Source of the DNA: Kiritimatiellales bacterium | GTDB taxonomy: Bacteria > Verrucomicrobiota > Kiritimatiellia > Kiritimatiellales > Pontiellaceae | Reading direction: 5' to 3' | DNA length: 6,200 nt | Assembly: GCA_030630445.1 (NCBI GenBank) | Contig: DAOVNC010000228.1 | Span: 1 to 6,200, forward strand | Shown here: piece after piece, positions 1-5,687 of the stretch | Layout of the letters: each line of letters begins with the position of its first letter | Numbering within the stretch: position 1 is the stretch's first letter | Made by a program: the position numbers and the translations under genes | Notes under the pieces: generated by a model | Database searches by the model: none | What the model was told of the DNA's origin: nothing | The model's input: only the letters and a program-made list of their open reading frames with translations

Positions 1-23
1 CTTCTTCTTTCTTGATGCTCCAT
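1..23 (-). CDS. 5' end of an unidentified minus-strand gene
   Basis: Only seven codons and two bases of this gene lie in the window, reading MEHQERR from an ATG at 23-21. The start is believable because a near-ideal Shine-Dalgarno sequence (AAAAGGAGG, plus-strand 28-36) sits four bases upstream on the minus strand, and a well-formed promoter lies further upstream at 61-89. The N-terminus is very polar and shows no signal peptide or membrane segment in the visible part. The product cannot be identified. It is transcribed divergently from ltaE, across a gap of more than 600 bases, so the two are probably regulated separately. Confidence 0.6.
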
Positions 24-27
24 ATTG

Positions 28-36
28 CCTCCTTTT
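28..36 (-). promoter_or_regulatory. Shine-Dalgarno of the minus-strand gene
   Basis: Read on the minus strand this is AAAAGGAGG, four bases before the ATG at 23-21. It is the strongest ribosome binding site in the window; hemE, hemN and the XRE-peptidase gene have none that is obvious. Confidence 0.65.
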
Positions 37-45
37 GCTTGGCAT

Positions 46-60
46 GTCTAGCACCTAGAC
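46..60. promoter_or_regulatory. Perfect dyad, candidate operator
   Basis: GTCTAG, a three-base spacer CAC, then CTAGAC: a perfect 6-bp inverted repeat. It lies directly downstream of the minus-strand -10 box (61-66) and so spans the expected transcription start. That position suits a repressor operator. Dyads built on GTCTAGAC occur among GntR-type regulator sites, but naming the regulator would be guesswork. It could instead form a weak hairpin in the 5' leader. Confidence 0.4.
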
Positions 61-89
61 AATATAGGGGGCAAAAAAAGGGGAGTCAA
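61..89 (-). promoter_or_regulatory. Sigma-70-type promoter for the minus-strand gene
   Basis: On the minus strand, TTGACT (plus 84-89) and TATATT (plus 61-66) are separated by 17 bases. The -35 box matches five of six consensus bases and the -10 box matches four of six. The predicted start near position 54 gives a leader of about 30 bases containing the AAAAGGAGG site. The spacer is unusual: a run of C, a run of seven T, then C again on the minus strand. Confidence 0.55.
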
Positions 90-136
90 CTGAGCAAATG
101 CGGAAATTGACCCCAGACTCCGCAGATTTCATCTGC
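82..136. repeat. Two adjacent inverted repeats
   Basis: GGAGTC (82-87) is mirrored by GACTCC (116-121). Directly after it, GCAGAT (122-127) and ATCTGC (131-136) form a perfect hairpin with a three-base loop. The block includes TTGACCCCAGACTCC, which resembles GGAGTCTGGGGTCA-type REP sequences seen in many bacteria; that resemblance is from memory. There is no T-run on either side, so an intrinsic terminator is unlikely. Confidence 0.35.
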
Positions 137-310
137 ACCCACATAAACTCGTTCCAAACCTTTTTATCAGTTTATTTTAGTATTTTTTACTAGTGGCTCG
201 ATAAAGACTACTTATCATTGGGTTTTATAGATCCATGGAGTTAAATATTGGGGAGTTTCATAAATTATTACCGCTTTGCTGCCGTCTCTTCGAGCCAGCC
301 TTACTTCGTG

Positions 311-369
311 TCTGCCTCCAAATCATTCTGCCTAAATCCTCTACTGCGGTTTTATAGGCAGACTATTTT
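311..369. repeat. Degenerate copy of the AGGCAGAATGATT dispersed repeat
   Basis: Bases 311-334 match the reverse complement of one arm of the palindromic repeat at 2852-2882 at 23 of 24 positions. Bases 354-362 (ATAGGCAGA) then begin an inverted half-copy. Within this copy TCTGCCTA (327-334) pairs perfectly with TAGGCAGA (355-362). Two related copies within 3 kb, both intergenic and both inverted-repeat shaped, indicate a dispersed palindromic element. Confidence 0.65.
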
Positions 370-449
370 CCAAAGCGTGTGCAGCTCATCACTACGATGC
401 TTATAAAATCACAACCTTTTCATGCCGGAGCATAGTTGAAACCTGCCGC

Positions 450-650
450 TTCAACCTTTGGTTTAGCACTCGACCGCTGCCATCGGAAATGATTTGAGCA
501 AATGGCATGGGTTGAGTAGAGTTCGGATTTGCAGCGAATTTTGCGCCGATGCCTCGGCGGAATGGAATGATGAAAAATTATTTTCCGAGCATATGAAATA
601 TACAACCCACTCCATCAAACTGCGGAATTTACAACGAGCCAAAGGTTGAA
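450..650 (+). promoter_or_regulatory. Long-range inverted repeat covering the ltaE ribosome binding site
   Basis: TTCAACCTTTGG (450-461) and CCAAAGGTTGAA (639-650) are perfect 12-bp reverse complements. The downstream arm contains AAAGG (641-645), the likely ltaE ribosome binding site. The upstream arm can also pair with GTTGAA (435-440) through TTCAAC (450-455), so two mutually exclusive structures are possible. A compact hairpin CGCCGA-TGCC-TCGGCG (544-559) lies between the arms. Any role depends on transcription starting upstream of 435. This is inference; I do not recognise a known riboswitch class. Confidence 0.3.
641..645 (+). promoter_or_regulatory. Ribosome binding site deciding the ltaE start
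   Basis: AAAGG lies nine bases before the ATG at 655 but directly abuts the in-frame TTG at 646. The spacing favours the ATG at 655 as the true start. Confidence 0.5.
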
Positions 651-654
651 TGCC

Positions 655-1671
655 ATGGGAAACATCGATCTTAGAAGCGATACGTTGACCAAACCCTCCC
701 CGGCCATGCGGGCGGCGATCACCGATGCCGAAGTTGGCGATGATGTATATGGCGAGGATCCAACGGTGAATCGCTTGGAGGCGCTTGGAGCCGACTTGCT
801 GGGCACCGAAGCCGCGCTGTTTGTCTCCAGCGGAACACAAAGCAACCTGCTCGCCTTGCTGACCCACTGCGGACGGGGCGATGAATATATTGTGGGCCAA
901 AAGGCCCATGCGTATAGATATGAGGGCGGAGGCGCCGCGGTCTTGGGATCCATCCAACCCCAACCTCTGGACTTTGAACCCGATGGAACATTGCATCTTG
1001 AGCGGGTCGCCGAAGCCATTAAACCCTGCGATTCCCATTTTGCACGCACTCACCTGCTCTGCCTGGAAAACACGGTGGATGGACTGGCTTTGCCGCTGGA
1101 TTATTTCCGCAGAGTCCATGCTTTTGCCCAAGCGCACGATTTAAAAACGCACCTCGACGGTGCCCGCATTTTCAATGCCGCCATAAAGTCCGAAACTTCC
1201 GTTCGCGACATTGCCCGCGATTTCGATTCGATCTCCGTGTGCCTGTCGAAAGGGCTCGGCGCTCCGGTCGGTTCACTGCTTTGTTCATCGGCCGGGTTCA
1301 TCACCGAGGCGCGCCGTTGGCGCAAGGTGCTCGGCGGCGGCATGCGCCAGGCAGGCCTACTCGCTGCGGCGGGTATCTTTGCCCTCGAAAACAATATCCC
1401 GCGAATGGAAGCAGACCACCAAAATGCCGCGTTGCTGGCCAAAGGGCTTGCGGAAATCCTTGAACTACAGATCGACTATTCCGCCGCACAAACCAACATG
1501 GTGTTTGTCGAGGCTCCCGAAGCCCAAGCCGTCGGCCTGGCGGAATATCTAAAACAACAGGGCATTCTGATCCAAGGCGGAAAAAACATTCGGTTGGTGA
1601 CGCATCTCGATATTAGCACCGACGACATCCATATTGTCATTCGCGCATTCAAAACCTTTTTTTCGCAATAG
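655..1671 (+). CDS. ltaE: Low-specificity L-threonine aldolase
   Basis: This PLP-dependent cytosolic enzyme (fold type I, beta-eliminating lyase family) cleaves L-threonine or L-allo-threonine to glycine and acetaldehyde. The 338-residue product matches the usual length of about 333-345. The N-terminus carries the family signature LRSDT followed by GDDVYGEDPTVNRLE. SSGTQSN is the phosphate-binding region. H85, in KAHAYRYEGGGA, is the expected ring-stacking histidine. HLDGAR (H166, D168, R171) holds the cofactor-contacting aspartate, and K199 in LSKGLGAPVGS is the Schiff-base lysine. All key residues are present, so the enzyme should be active. An in-frame TTG at 646 would add three residues but has no spacing from the ribosome binding site. 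hemE follows after 86 bases with its own candidate promoter, so co-transcription is uncertain. Confidence 0.95.
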   Translation: MGNIDLRSDTLTKPSPAMRAAITDAEVGDDVYGEDPTVNRLEALGADLLGTEAALFVSSGTQSNLLALLTHCGRGDEYIVGQKAHAYRYEGGGAAVLGSIQPQPLDFEPDGTLHLERVAEAIKPCDSHFARTHLLCLENTVDGLALPLDYFRRVHAFAQAHDLKTHLDGARIFNAAIKSETSVRDIARDFDSISVCLSKGLGAPVGSLLCSSAGFITEARRWRKVLGGGMRQAGLLAAAGIFALENNIPRMEADHQNAALLAKGLAEILELQIDYSAAQTNMVFVEAPEAQAVGLAEYLKQQGILIQGGKNIRLVTHLDISTDDIHIVIRAFKTFFSQ

Positions 1672-1719
1672 GAACGGATGCCTGCGACTTGCGGCGTGAA
1701 TCAATCTTCTGCTTATGAA

Positions 1720-1748
1720 TTGATCATATTCCTCCTGTATGCGATAAA
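1720..1748 (+). promoter_or_regulatory. Candidate hemE promoter
   Basis: TTGATC (1720-1725) and GATAAA (1743-1748) are separated by 17 bases; each box matches four of six consensus bases. The predicted start near 1755 is only about three bases before the hemE ATG, so the transcript would be almost leaderless. This agrees with the lack of a Shine-Dalgarno sequence before hemE. Confidence 0.4.
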
Positions 1749-1757
1749 CGATGGCTT

Positions 1758-2801
1758 ATGAATAATTCAGAATCCATTTCCCACCGCGATCGCTTCCTAC
1801 GCGCCTGCACCTGCCAAGCCGTTGATCGCCCACCCATCTGGATGATGCGCCAGGCCGGGCGCTCGCTACCCGAATATCGTGCCCTCAAGGAAGGCTATAA
1901 ATTCACCGAGCTCGTCCAGAACCCGGAACTCGCCGCCGAAGTCACCCTCCAGCCCATCCGCCGTTTTGGCTACGATGCCGCCGTTATCTTTTCTGACATC
2001 CTCGTGATTGCCGAGGCCATGGGACAGAAATACGAGCTGATGGAACAGGGCGGCGTGAAGATGGACTTCCAGCTCAACTCCAAGGCGGACGTCGACCAGC
2101 TCGACCCCTCCCGCGTGCTCGACCACATCGCCTATACCCCCGACGCCATCCGCCTCGTCCGCAAGGAACTCGGCAACGAACGCGCCATCATTGGTTTTGC
2201 CGGCTCTCCATGGACCCTCGCGTCGTTCATGGTTGAAGGAGGCAGCTCACGCGAAAACACCCGCTCGCGCGCCATGCTCCATAGCGAACCCGAGCTCTTC
2301 CGCGCCTTGCTCGAAAAGATTACCGACGCCACCATCACCTACCTCAAGGCGCAGATCGGAGCCGGGGCCGATGTGATCCAGCTTTTCGATAGCCAAGGCG
2401 GAACGCTTGCACCGAATATGTTCTGGGAAATTTCCGGACGTTGGATGCAGCAGATCGTCGATGCCATTAGTGGCGAAGTTCCAACGATTGTCTTCGCACG
2501 AAACGTCCACCACAACTGGAACGAAGTCGTGCAGACCGGTGCCAACACGCTGGGCATCGACTGGAGCATCCGCCTCGCCGATGTCTGCAAGGAAATCCCC
2601 GACACTGTCGCCGTACAGGGCAATCTCGACCCCTCCCTGCTGCTGGCCAAGCCCGAGGCCGCCATCGCCGAAACTCGCAAGATCCTCGAAGAAATGCGCG
2701 GGCGCGACGGCTTTATCTTCAACCTCGGCCACGGCGTCCCGCCCGATGCCGACATCGAATCCATCCAAGCCATAACCGAAACCGTGCAGAACTGGAATTA
2801 G
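1758..2801 (+). CDS. hemE: Uroporphyrinogen III decarboxylase
   Basis: HemE removes four carboxyl groups from the acetate side chains of uroporphyrinogen III to give coproporphyrinogen III, without a cofactor, in the cytosol. The 347-residue product fits the family length of about 340-355 and is a single TIM-barrel domain. The N-terminal signature PPIWMMRQAGRSLPEYR supplies the substrate-binding arginines R31 and R35. D80 in FSDILVI is the catalytic aspartate. FAGSPWTLASFMVEGG, IQLFDSQGG, QGNLDPSLLLA and the C-terminal FNLGHGVPPDA complete the conserved set. The ATG at 1758 has no clear Shine-Dalgarno sequence, but it places the MRQAGR motif at the normal distance from the N-terminus. The gene is followed by the repeat-rich gap and then hemN, the next enzyme of the pathway. 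Confidence 0.97.
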   Translation: MNNSESISHRDRFLRACTCQAVDRPPIWMMRQAGRSLPEYRALKEGYKFTELVQNPELAAEVTLQPIRRFGYDAAVIFSDILVIAEAMGQKYELMEQGGVKMDFQLNSKADVDQLDPSRVLDHIAYTPDAIRLVRKELGNERAIIGFAGSPWTLASFMVEGGSSRENTRSRAMLHSEPELFRALLEKITDATITYLKAQIGAGADVIQLFDSQGGTLAPNMFWEISGRWMQQIVDAISGEVPTIVFARNVHHNWNEVVQTGANTLGIDWSIRLADVCKEIPDTVAVQGNLDPSLLLAKPEAAIAETRKILEEMRGRDGFIFNLGHGVPPDADIESIQAITETVQNWN

Positions 2802-2851
2802 TTAACCACGGAACACCTAGCGCGGTACAGCCGCAACCAAAACTGGATCAA

Positions 2852-2936
2852 ATAGGCAGAATGATTTTGAGGCAGAATAATTTCCCTTTCTGGATGAACG
2901 GCAACAATCATTCTGCCTGCAAATTATTCTGCCTAA
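2852..2936. repeat. Palindromic AGGCAGAATGATT element, intact copy
   Basis: Two 31-bp arms (2852-2882 and 2906-2936) are reverse complements at 26 of 31 positions, with a 23-base loop. Each arm is itself a tandem pair of GGCAGAAT[G/A]ATT half-units. As RNA it would form one long hairpin at the 3' end of the hemE message. There is no following T-run, so stabilisation or processing is more plausible than termination. A degenerate relative lies at 311-369. Confidence 0.75.
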
Positions 2937-2946
2937 CCTGTTTGAA

Positions 2947-2960
2947 TGGAGAGCTCTCCA
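2947..2960. repeat. 14-bp perfect palindrome
   Basis: TGGAGAGCTCTCCA is a perfect, spacerless palindrome between two repeat elements. It could be a protein binding site or part of the repeat block. No promoter is evident beside it. Confidence 0.5.
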
Positions 2961-3014
2961 GAGACGGGTTTCTGAAAACGTGCATAAAAACAACGAAATT
3001 GACGGATAGTAGTA

Positions 3015-3073
3015 ACAGAATACACGGAACATCAGAATCTGCATTTTTTCCGTGTATTCTGTGTATTCCGTGG
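3015..3073. repeat. 9-bp tandem repeat with 15-bp inverted repeat before hemN
   Basis: ACAGAATACACGGAA (3015-3029) is perfectly mirrored at 3048-3062, with an 18-base loop. The right arm continues as three tandem 9-bp units of the TATTCCGTG type (3046-3054, 3055-3063, 3064-3072). CCACGGAATACAC-type repeats are, from memory, widespread between genes in planctomycete, verrucomicrobial and related genomes, where their translation gives spurious TEYTEYTEK peptides. The last unit ends 15 bases before the hemN ATG, so the array occupies the place of a normal promoter and ribosome binding site. Confidence 0.7.
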
Positions 3074-3087
3074 TTTTAATCCTCACC

Positions 3088-4440
3088 ATGAATCCAATCA
3101 CCGTCAGCCTCGATCAGCTCCGAAAATATAATGTTCCGGGTCCGCGCTACACGTCGTATCCCCCCGCTACGCATTTCTCAGATGAGTTTCAAGTTTCAAG
3201 TTTCAAGTTTCAAGCATCCCCTCTCTCCCTCTATTTCCACCTGCCCTTCTGCGCCAAACAATGCCTCTACTGCGGCTGCACCAACATTGTCACCGGCGAC
3301 CAAGGCAAGAGCGCGGAATACCTCAACTACCTCCAGCGCGAAATGGAGATGCGCGCCAAACACATCGCCTCCGGCTCCGAGGTGGTGCAAATCCAGCTCG
3401 GCGGCGGCACCCCCACCTTCCTGCTCCCCGAAGAGATTGAACAGCTTGGCGAAATGATCCGCGCAAACTTTCCCATGGCTGAAACCATCGAAGCGGGCGC
3501 CGAGATCGACCCGCGCTGCCTGACGAAGGAAAAAATCGAAGCACTGCGCAACGCCGGCTTCAACCGCGCCTCGCTCGGCGTGCAGGACACCAATCCCGAT
3601 GTGCAGAAAACCATTGCCCGCATCCAGCCTTTGGAGCAAGTCGCCACCGCCAATCAATGGCTGCGCGACAGCGGCATGGAGTCCATCAACTTCGACCTCA
3701 TCTACGGCCTGCCCGGCCAGACGGTTGAATCGTTCAGCCAAACCATCGACGACGTACTCACGCTCTCCCCCGACCGCTTTGCCGTCTACAGCTATGCCCA
3801 TATTCCGTGGATCAAGCCGTTCCAGAAACGCTTCGAGGACCAACTACCCGACGTTGAAACCAAACTCCAACTCCTGCAACTCGCCATCGAAAAGCTGACG
3901 GGCGCGGGCTATGTCTACATCGGCATGGACCACTTTGCCAAACCCGGCGATGCCATGGCCAAGGCGCTGCACGAGGGCACGCTTCAGCGCAACTTCCAAG
4001 GCTACAGCACACTCAAGGGCGTCCAGCTTCACGGCATGGGCATGTCGTCCATCTCGCACATCGGTGGGCGCTATCTCCAGAACCAAAAAGATCTCGATGT
4101 CTACTATGCCGATCTCGATGCCGGCAACCTCCCGCTTCTGCGTGGCTACACCATGACCGCCGAAGACCAAATCCGCTACGATGCCATCATGCACATCATG
4201 TGCAACCTCTACATCGACTACGCCCAGCTCTCCGAACAACTCGGCCTCGACTTCACTGACTACTTCAAGGCCGACATCGCCTCGCTCGGAGACCTCGAAT
4301 CCGACGGCCTCGTCCGCCGCGAACCCGCCGGCCTGCACGTCACCCCGCTTGGCCGCCTCTTCGTCCGCATCGTCGCCATGCGCTTCGACGCCTACCTCCA
4401 GGAAGGCGACCGCAAAGGCCGCTACTCGCAGACGGTGTAA
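3088..4440 (+). CDS. hemN: Oxygen-independent coproporphyrinogen III dehydrogenase
   Basis: This radical SAM enzyme converts coproporphyrinogen III to protoporphyrinogen IX by oxidative decarboxylation of two propionate chains without oxygen. The product is 450 residues (E. coli HemN 457). The N-terminus shows KYNVPGPRYTSYPPA. The iron-sulfur motif CX3CX2CXC is C55, C59, C62 and C64 within FHLPFCAKQCLYCGC. QLGGGTPTFL is the SAM-binding glycine motif, YSYAHIPWIKPFQKRF and the FQGYSTLKG region are typical of true HemN rather than HemW, and a C-terminal HemN domain follows GYTMTAEDQIRYDAI. The ATG at 3088 is preferred because the only upstream in-frame start, a GTG at 3052, lies inside the 9-bp repeats. 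No Shine-Dalgarno sequence is visible. Residues 34-43 are encoded by a 7-bp tandem repeat and replace a longer, variable stretch of the E. coli protein. Confidence 0.96.
   Translation: MNPITVSLDQLRKYNVPGPRYTSYPPATHFSDEFQVSSFKFQASPLSLYFHLPFCAKQCLYCGCTNIVTGDQGKSAEYLNYLQREMEMRAKHIASGSEVVQIQLGGGTPTFLLPEEIEQLGEMIRANFPMAETIEAGAEIDPRCLTKEKIEALRNAGFNRASLGVQDTNPDVQKTIARIQPLEQVATANQWLRDSGMESINFDLIYGLPGQTVESFSQTIDDVLTLSPDRFAVYSYAHIPWIKPFQKRFEDQLPDVETKLQLLQLAIEKLTGAGYVYIGMDHFAKPGDAMAKALHEGTLQRNFQGYSTLKGVQLHGMGMSSISHIGGRYLQNQKDLDVYYADLDAGNLPLLRGYTMTAEDQIRYDAIMHIMCNLYIDYAQLSEQLGLDFTDYFKADIASLGDLESDGLVRREPAGLHVTPLGRLFVRIVAMRFDAYLQEGDRKGRYSQTV
3186..3214 (+). repeat. Heptamer tandem repeat inside hemN
   Basis: Four perfect copies of GTTTCAA (3186-3192, 3193-3199, 3200-3206, 3207-3213) plus one further G. 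It encodes FQVSSFKFQA between the N-terminal arm and the iron-sulfur region of HemN. Seven is not a multiple of three, so gain or loss of one copy would shift the frame before the catalytic core. Confidence 0.9.
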
Positions 4441-4443
4441 TGT

Positions 4444-4509
4444 GAGCAAGCGTTCCGCTTGCTTCCTGCCCAACCGGGACAAACGAGCGGGACGCTCATT
4501 CTACTTTTT
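4444..4509 (+). terminator. REP-like double hairpin, possible hemN terminator
   Basis: AGCAAGCG-TTC-CGCTTGCT (4445-4463) is a perfect 8-bp stem with a three-base loop, extendable by a G-T pair. A second hairpin GAGCG-GGA-CGCTC (4485-4497) is followed after seven bases by five T residues (4505-4509). The two hairpins share AGCG/GGGACGCTC-type sequence, as in REP-type repeats. Termination by the second hairpin is possible but weak because the T-run is short and distant. Confidence 0.4.
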
Positions 4510-4521
4510 AAAACACCGCGG

Positions 4522-4550
4522 TTGACAAAAGTTAACAATCGCTTTAGAAC
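4522..4550 (+). promoter_or_regulatory. Promoter and possible operator of the XRE-peptidase/PIN operon
   Basis: TTGACA (4522-4527) is a perfect -35 box; 17 bases later TAGAAC (4545-4550) matches four of six -10 bases. The predicted start near 4557 is about two bases before the ATG, giving a near-leaderless message. GTTGAC-AAAA-GTTAAC (4521-4536) is a one-mismatch dyad over the -35 box, well placed for autorepression by the XRE domain encoded just downstream. Confidence 0.5.
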
Positions 4551-4558
4551 GAGACCCT

Positions 4559-5686
4559 ATGACCAAGCGAATCAATCGAACGATATTCAGTGAGAAATTA
4601 ATCAAAGCGGGCATGACCGCGTCCGCACTGGCCGAAAAGCTGGGCGTATCGCGTGCCGCCGTGTCCAAATGGATGAACGGCGAATCCTTCCCAAAACCCG
4701 ACAAGCTGTTGCGCATCGGCATGCTGTTAGGAACCGGCTATGATGAACTGGTAGTCGCGGAACCCGATATGGTGGCCGAACCGGTGGTGGCCTATCGCGC
4801 CAAAGCGAACCGCGTTACCCGCGAACAGCATGTGGTCTGGGCCAAGGAGGCAGGCATCCGCTTGCGTAAACTGGCGGATTGCCTACCCAATACCATGCAG
4901 AAGCCGCCCGTTCTGAAAGAACCTGTAACGGCCTATAACTATGTGGCACGGGTCGCCGCTCAGGTTCGCCGCGAAATAAAGCGCCCCGACGACAAGCCGA
5001 TTGAAATCAAGGATCTACTTCAACTTTTCGATGACCTTCACGCAGTAATTATTCCGGTATTCTGGGGCGACACAGAACATCACGGAAATGCCCTGCACGT
5101 TTATCTTCCCGACTCGCTGACCACATGGATCTGGCTGAACCTTGATAGTAAATTCCACGACTTCCTATTCTGGATGTCGCATGAGCTGGGTCATGCCTAC
5201 GCCCCGGATCTGACCGGAGACTATGCGGAGGATTTTGCGGATCTTTTCGCGCAACTGCTGCTCTTCCCCGCCTCCTGCGTGGAATCGACCTACAAACAGC
5301 TGACCGGAAAAACAAAGACAGCGCGGTGGACCTACATCAGGAAGGAAGCCGAACACCGCAATATTTCTTTCTACACCATTATCAAAGCCCTTCGGCGCTA
5401 CTCAGAGGAAGAAAGGCTGGAAGAAATCGTCTTTTCGGACGCGGATATTTCCAAGCACTTCGCCATTCTAAAATCGAGCGCGCCTTCCGTCGCGGACCAA
5501 CTGTTCAAGCAAACCGAGCCAACTCCCAAGCAATACATCCAAACCTTGGAACGGGCTTTCAAAACACCTTTCTTCGAGGCGCTCAAAGCGTTCAATGAAA
5601 AGCAACCTCTCTCCGAGCATTTCCTGACAAACATCATGAATATCCCACTTACGGATGCCAAAGCCCTTGCGGCAACCTTGGGATAG
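4559..5686 (+). CDS. XRE helix-turn-helix / ImmA-IrrE-type zinc peptidase fusion, putative antitoxin-regulator
   Basis: The 375-residue soluble protein has two recognisable parts. Residues about 8-65 form an XRE/Cro-type helix-turn-helix (ALAEKLGVSRAAVSKWMNGESFPKPDKLLRIGMLLG). Residues about 150-260 form an ImmA/IrrE (COG2856) metallopeptidase: HELGH at 208-212 gives H208, E209 and H212, and E224 in EDFADLFAQLLLFP is the probable third zinc ligand. The last 100 residues are helical-looking and unassigned. Known relatives cleave repressors (ImmA on ImmR, IrrE on DdrO), while Xre-COG2856 fusions beside small toxins have been predicted to be antitoxins. The PIN-like gene begins one base after its stop, implying translational coupling. 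Its own promoter and the hairpins separate it from hemN. Substrate and role here are inferred. Confidence 0.85.
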   Translation: MTKRINRTIFSEKLIKAGMTASALAEKLGVSRAAVSKWMNGESFPKPDKLLRIGMLLGTGYDELVVAEPDMVAEPVVAYRAKANRVTREQHVVWAKEAGIRLRKLADCLPNTMQKPPVLKEPVTAYNYVARVAAQVRREIKRPDDKPIEIKDLLQLFDDLHAVIIPVFWGDTEHHGNALHVYLPDSLTTWIWLNLDSKFHDFLFWMSHELGHAYAPDLTGDYAEDFADLFAQLLLFPASCVESTYKQLTGKTKTARWTYIRKEAEHRNISFYTIIKALRRYSEEERLEEIVFSDADISKHFAILKSSAPSVADQLFKQTEPTPKQYIQTLERAFKTPFFEALKAFNEKQPLSEHFLTNIMNIPLTDAKALAATLG

Positions 5687-5687
5687 C

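Larger units (their letters stand above)
90..654. other. Long intergenic region between divergent genes
   Basis: No convincing gene lies here. The largest reading frames are short, lack ribosome binding sites, or are antisense to ltaE. Base composition is clearly more AT-rich than in the neighbouring genes from about 140 to 420. The region holds the degenerate dispersed repeat (311-369), an AT-rich box TTATAAAAT (401-409) that could be a -10 element without a convincing -35, a GC-rich hairpin (544-559), and the 12-bp inverted repeat pair 450-461/639-650. The size suggests a long ltaE leader or decayed repeat sequence. Confidence 0.5.
2802..3087. repeat. Repeat-packed hemE-hemN intergenic block
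   Basis: This 286-base gap holds no credible gene. Its edges are near-mirror images: CCACGGAACAC (2806-2816) just after the hemE stop, and the reverse complement of CCACGGAATAC (3063-3073) just before hemN, with TTAA-type flanks on both sides. Inside are the 31-bp palindromic arms (2852-2882/2906-2936), a 14-bp perfect palindrome (2947-2960) and a 15-bp inverted repeat (3015-3029/3048-3062). The nested layout suggests a small non-autonomous or REP-type element, or repeated insertions in one permissive spot. No target-site duplication is evident. Confidence 0.5.

Noticed and set aside
235..357. 40-codon plus-strand frame (MELNIGEFHKLLPL...)
   Set aside because: It has no ribosome binding site, runs into the dispersed repeat at 311-369 and shows no recognisable features.
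646..654. TTG start for ltaE
   Set aside because: The AAAGG site directly abuts the TTG, leaving no spacing, whereas the ATG at 655 is nine bases away.
435..654. Known glycine or threonine riboswitch before ltaE
   Set aside because: I could not find the conserved core sequences of the glycine class or a threonine-leader peptide rich in Thr/Ile codons; only generic pairing is visible.
463..1137. 224-codon open frame on the minus strand
   Set aside because: It is largely antisense to ltaE, whose frame carries all family motifs, and its translation shows no domain.
3015..3073. CRISPR-like or phage-derived array
   Set aside because: The units are 9 bp and contiguous without spacers, and no cas genes are present.
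3052..3087. Upstream GTG start for hemN adding MYSVYSVVLILT
   Set aside because: The extra residues are encoded by the 9-bp intergenic repeat and are absent from the HemN family; the ATG at 3088 gives the normal N-terminus.
3844..4482. 212-codon minus-strand frame opposite hemN (and a similar one at 3196-3843)
   Set aside because: These are shadow frames of GC-rich hemN codons, with low-complexity V/A/E/G-rich translations and no ribosome binding site.
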